Shown: in pieces, positions 58,541 through 64,000 of the stretch
Position numbering within the stretch: position 1 is the first letter of the stretch
Layout: each line of letters begins with the position of its first letter
Assembly (NCBI GenBank): GCA_028564925.1
Contig: CM053033.1
Coordinates: 202,825,607-202,889,606 of the forward strand
Direction of reading: 5' to 3'
DNA: 64,000 bases
DNA from: Lithobates sylvaticus
Taxonomy: Eukaryota > Chordata > Amphibia > Anura > Ranidae
Notes under the pieces: generated by a model
What the model was told of the DNA's origin: nothing
What the model saw: the letters and a program-made list of their open reading frames with translations, nothing else
The model's database searches: none
Program-made: the position numbers and the translations under genes

Positions 58541-59895
58541 TCAGTGGGAAGAATACCCCTTACATTTGTGGTCAGTGGGAAGAATGCTCTTTACATTGGT
58601 GGTCAGTGGGAAGAATGCCCCTTACATTGGTGGTCAGTGGGAAGAATGTTCCTTACATTGGTGGTCAGTGGGAAGAATGTTCCTTACATTGGTGGTCAGT
58701 GGGAAGAATGTTCCTTACATTCGTGGTCAGTGAGAAGAATTTTCCTTTAATTGGTGGTCAGTGGGAAGAATGCCCCTTACATTGGTGGTCAGTGTGGAAG
58801 AATGTTCCTTACAGCAGTAGTCAGTGGGAAGAATGCGCCTTACAGCAGTGGTCAGTGTGGAAGAATGTTCCTTACATTGGTGGACTTTGGGACGAATAAC
58901 CCTTACATTGGTGGTCATTGGGAAGAAGGCTCCTTACATTGGTGATCATTGGGAAGAATGCTCCTTGCATTGGTGGTCAGTGGGAAGAATGCCCCTTACA
59001 TTGGTGGTCAGTGGGAAGAATGCCCCTTACATTGGTGGTCAGTGGGAAGAATGCCCCTTACATTGGTGGTCAGTGGGAAGAATGTTCCTTACATTGGTGA
59101 TCAGTGGGAAGAATGTTCCTTACATTGGGTGGTCAGTGGGAAGAATGTTCCTTACATTGGTGGTCAGTGGGAAGAATGTCCCTTACATTGGTGGTCAGTG
59201 GGAAGAATGTTCCTTACATTGGTGGTCAGTGAGAAGAATTTTCCTTATATTGGTGGTCAGTGGGAAGAATGCCCCTTACATTGGTGGTCAGTGTGGAAGA
59301 ATGTTCCTTACAGCACTGGTCAGTGGGAAGAATGCCCCTTACAGCAGTGGTCAGTGTGGAAGAATGTTCCTTACAGCAGTGGTCAGTGGGAAGAATGTTC
59401 CTTACATTGGTGGACTATGGGACGAATGACCCTTACATTGGTGGTCATTGGGAAGAAGGCTCATTACATTGGTGATCATTGGTGGACTATGGGACGAATG
59501 ACCCTTACATTGGTGGTCATTGGGAAGAAGGCTCCTTACATTGGTGATCATTGGGAAGAATGCTCCTTGCATTGGTGGTCATTGGGAAGAATGCTCCTTG
59601 CATTGGTGGTCATTGGGAAGAATGCTCCTTGCATTGGTGGTCAGTGGGAAGAATGCTCCTTACATTGGTGGTCATTGGGAAGAATGCTCCTTGCATTGGT
59701 GGTCAGTGGGAAGAATGCTCCTTACATTAATGATCAGTGGGAAGAATGCTCCTTGCATTGGTGGTCATTGGGAAGAATGCTCCTTACATTCATGATCAGT
59801 GGGAAGAATGCTCCTTGCATTGGTGGTCATTGGGAAGAATGCTCCTATCATTGGTGATTATTGGGAAGAATGCTCCTTACGTTGGTGGTCACCAA
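58541..59895. repeat. Long minisatellite, 31-bp unit, about 43 copies
   Basis: The unit is GTCAGTGGGAAGAATGCCCC + TTACATTGGTG, with sub-types (GTTCC, GCTCC, CAGCAGTG, GTCATTGGG). Variants are ordered: CCCC/GTTCC types left, GCTCC..GCATT types right. A block with GTGGACTTTGGGACGAAT at ~58881 recurs at ~59413 and ~59473 (GTGGACTATGGGACGAAT), showing larger duplications of about 530 and 60 bp. Open frames up to 302 codons arise because three units equal 93 bases; they are not genes. Confidence 0.95.
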
Positions 59896-59984
59896 TTATA
59901 GTAGTTGTTCGAATACTACCCATACAGACAGATAAACATTACTGGTGTCATTGGTGTAAAAAAAAAATGGAAAAAAATTGGAAA

Positions 59985-60505
59985 CTGATTGGTTCCAATG
60001 CAGAGTTGCACCAGATTGTGCACTCTCCAGTTTCAGTAAATACATCCCAATGTCTACTATCTAAAATCCTGTACCGGCATACAGTCATGCCAAGTGGTGA
60101 GGGACCTGGAACTAGGAAGCCACCTACAGATGGGAGGTCAACTAGCCACAGCTCAGGGAACCCCTATGAATCTCTAGAGCCTTTTAATAGCCTAAAACGA
60201 CATATAATGCATCTGAACAGGTAAAGCATAATGGGGTTGATTTACTAAAACTGGAGAGTGCAAAATCTGGTGCATGTTAGCCAATCAGCTTCTAACTTCA
60301 GCTTGTTCAATTAACCGTTTCTGCAGACGGAGGAAAACAAAAAAAAAACTCTACGGTCCGTCGTCACCCGATCTACCATAGGGGAGAGCGGCGCTGATTG
60401 GTTTCTATGCAGAGCTGCACCAGATTTTGCACTCTCCAGTTTTAGAAAATCCATCCCCATTATGTTTTGTCTACAATCTAAAATCCCGTACTGGCATACA
60501 GTAAG
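59985..60505. repeat. Repeated MITE-like segments (CACTCTCCAGTTT family)
   Basis: Segments 59990-60090 and 60402-60505 are direct copies (TGCACCAGATTxTGCACTCT, AAAATCCxGTACxGGCATAC). Between them, GGTTGATTTACTAAAACTGG + AGAGTGCAAAATC at 60235 is the inverted partner of the second copy, so 60229-60464 is one palindromic MITE. The first copy is probably part of another. Confidence 0.7.
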
Positions 60506-61140
60506 AACTTTTACATACATATTTCTGTTATTATTAACTTTCTGCATACAGGCACAGTGGTTATACTGGTCTTTTAAGAATGCTAGTGGTAGCAAATGGC
60601 TCACGCATTGATAAATGCGGAGAACGAATCATTGGGAGACGAGGATCAAATGATGAATGTGATGCAAATAAATGGGTGGGCTAATAAAGAAACAGAGCAG
60701 AACAAAGGAATTGTAAAAAATCTATATTGTCACAAAAAAAAAGGAGAGATGACATAATGCAGAAGGCCAGGCAACACAGAGACACATAATGGGCTTATTT
60801 GGTAAAGCAGCACAAAGGGCAATGGTAATGCATAAAATACAGTAACCTATATCAACCAATTAGATCTCCTGGGGTCGTATCAGGGGGACCATGACTCCTC
60901 AATTGTTGCTATGGGTTACTACAATTTGCACAGTGCTCTTTGCCCTACGGAATGAATGACGATTGGAGGCACCCAGCATCCCCTGGTTATTGGAGACAGC
61001 CACAATCAATCACTTGGACTACATTCCTACACACAAGCCATTGCAGAAACTGGGGAAGGATGCAGGATGAAATCAGCTTATAATATGGCTGAAAATCTCC
61101 TCCCATCCAATAGAGACAGAGTCATTTATCCGGATTAAAT
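60506..61140. other. Upstream of GJD2, no repeat recognised
   Basis: Mostly unique-looking sequence. A homeodomain-type GGATTAAATG lies at about 61133-61142. No exon or RNA gene is supported. Confidence 0.4.

Positions 61141-64000
<2,860 letters not shown>

Noticed and set aside
58949-59857. 302-codon open frame on the + strand with GKNAPYIGGQWEEC repeats
   Set aside because: Three 31-bp minisatellite units equal 93 bases, so a chance-open frame repeats without stops. All three + frames show the same effect. No start context, splice site or domain.
60506-61140. Upstream neighbour gene (in mammals the cardiac actin gene lies upstream of GJD2)
   Set aside because: I looked for actin-like frames in the 61 kb upstream and saw none. 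If synteny holds, the neighbour is farther away.

Overview
This 64 kb window is vertebrate nuclear DNA, most likely from a frog and probably a ranid. The evidence is the repeat content: ten full or partial copies of PIF/Harbinger miniature elements whose ends read roughly TGCCxCGTACACACGGTCGG and sit in TTA/TAA target sites, an L1/Tx1-type LINE, CR1 and Tc1/mariner remains, and many hAT-type miniature elements with 8-bp target-site duplications (TSDs). I assign the family from memory of such repeats, not from a search.

One host gene is recognisable. At 62081-62151 on the + strand lies the first coding exon of GJD2 (connexin 36). It reads [19 protein letters not shown] and on to Gly23, then splits codon 24 at a GTAAG donor after exactly 71 coding bases, which is the known intron position of this gene. 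The preceding ~0.9 kb is purine-rich and GC-rich and is probably promoter and 5' UTR. It holds a REST/NRSF-like motif at 61501-61520. The remaining 1.85 kb is intron 1; exon 2 lies beyond the window.

The ~61 kb upstream is intergenic and built mostly of transposons, many nested. 0-6 kb: Harbinger MITEs and a Tc1 copy split by two other elements. 6.3-8.9 kb: a broken Ty3/gypsy fossil. 9-16 kb: hAT MITEs, palindromes and a CR1 3' end. 16-22 kb: a SINE-like segment, then an L1 3' end holding a hAT MITE, which holds a minisatellite split by a Tc1 element. 22-25 kb: a hAT MITE and a 1.16 kb Harbinger. 25.0-32.4 kb: a nearly complete 7.46 kb L1/Tx1 LINE with a 14-bp TSD, a poly(A) tail and ORF1/ORF2, each with one frameshift. 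32.4-34 kb: a Harbinger accessory (MADF-type) gene with a usable GT-AG intron. 34-46 kb: minisatellite-bearing hAT, Harbinger and Tc1 elements. 46-51 kb: a large foldback and other repeats. 51.7-57.3 kb: two mariner-type elements, the second expanded by a MITE and a large composite that contains two inverted hAT copies with exchanged TSDs. 58.5-59.9 kb: a long 31-bp minisatellite.

Nothing resembles a prokaryotic operon, CRISPR array or defence island. The points of most interest are the GJD2 start with its RE1-like site, the inversion scar, the repeated capture of minisatellites by TIR elements, and a recurrent hairpin motif (GATGAAGCGG..AAACGCGTTG type) found in at least four places.
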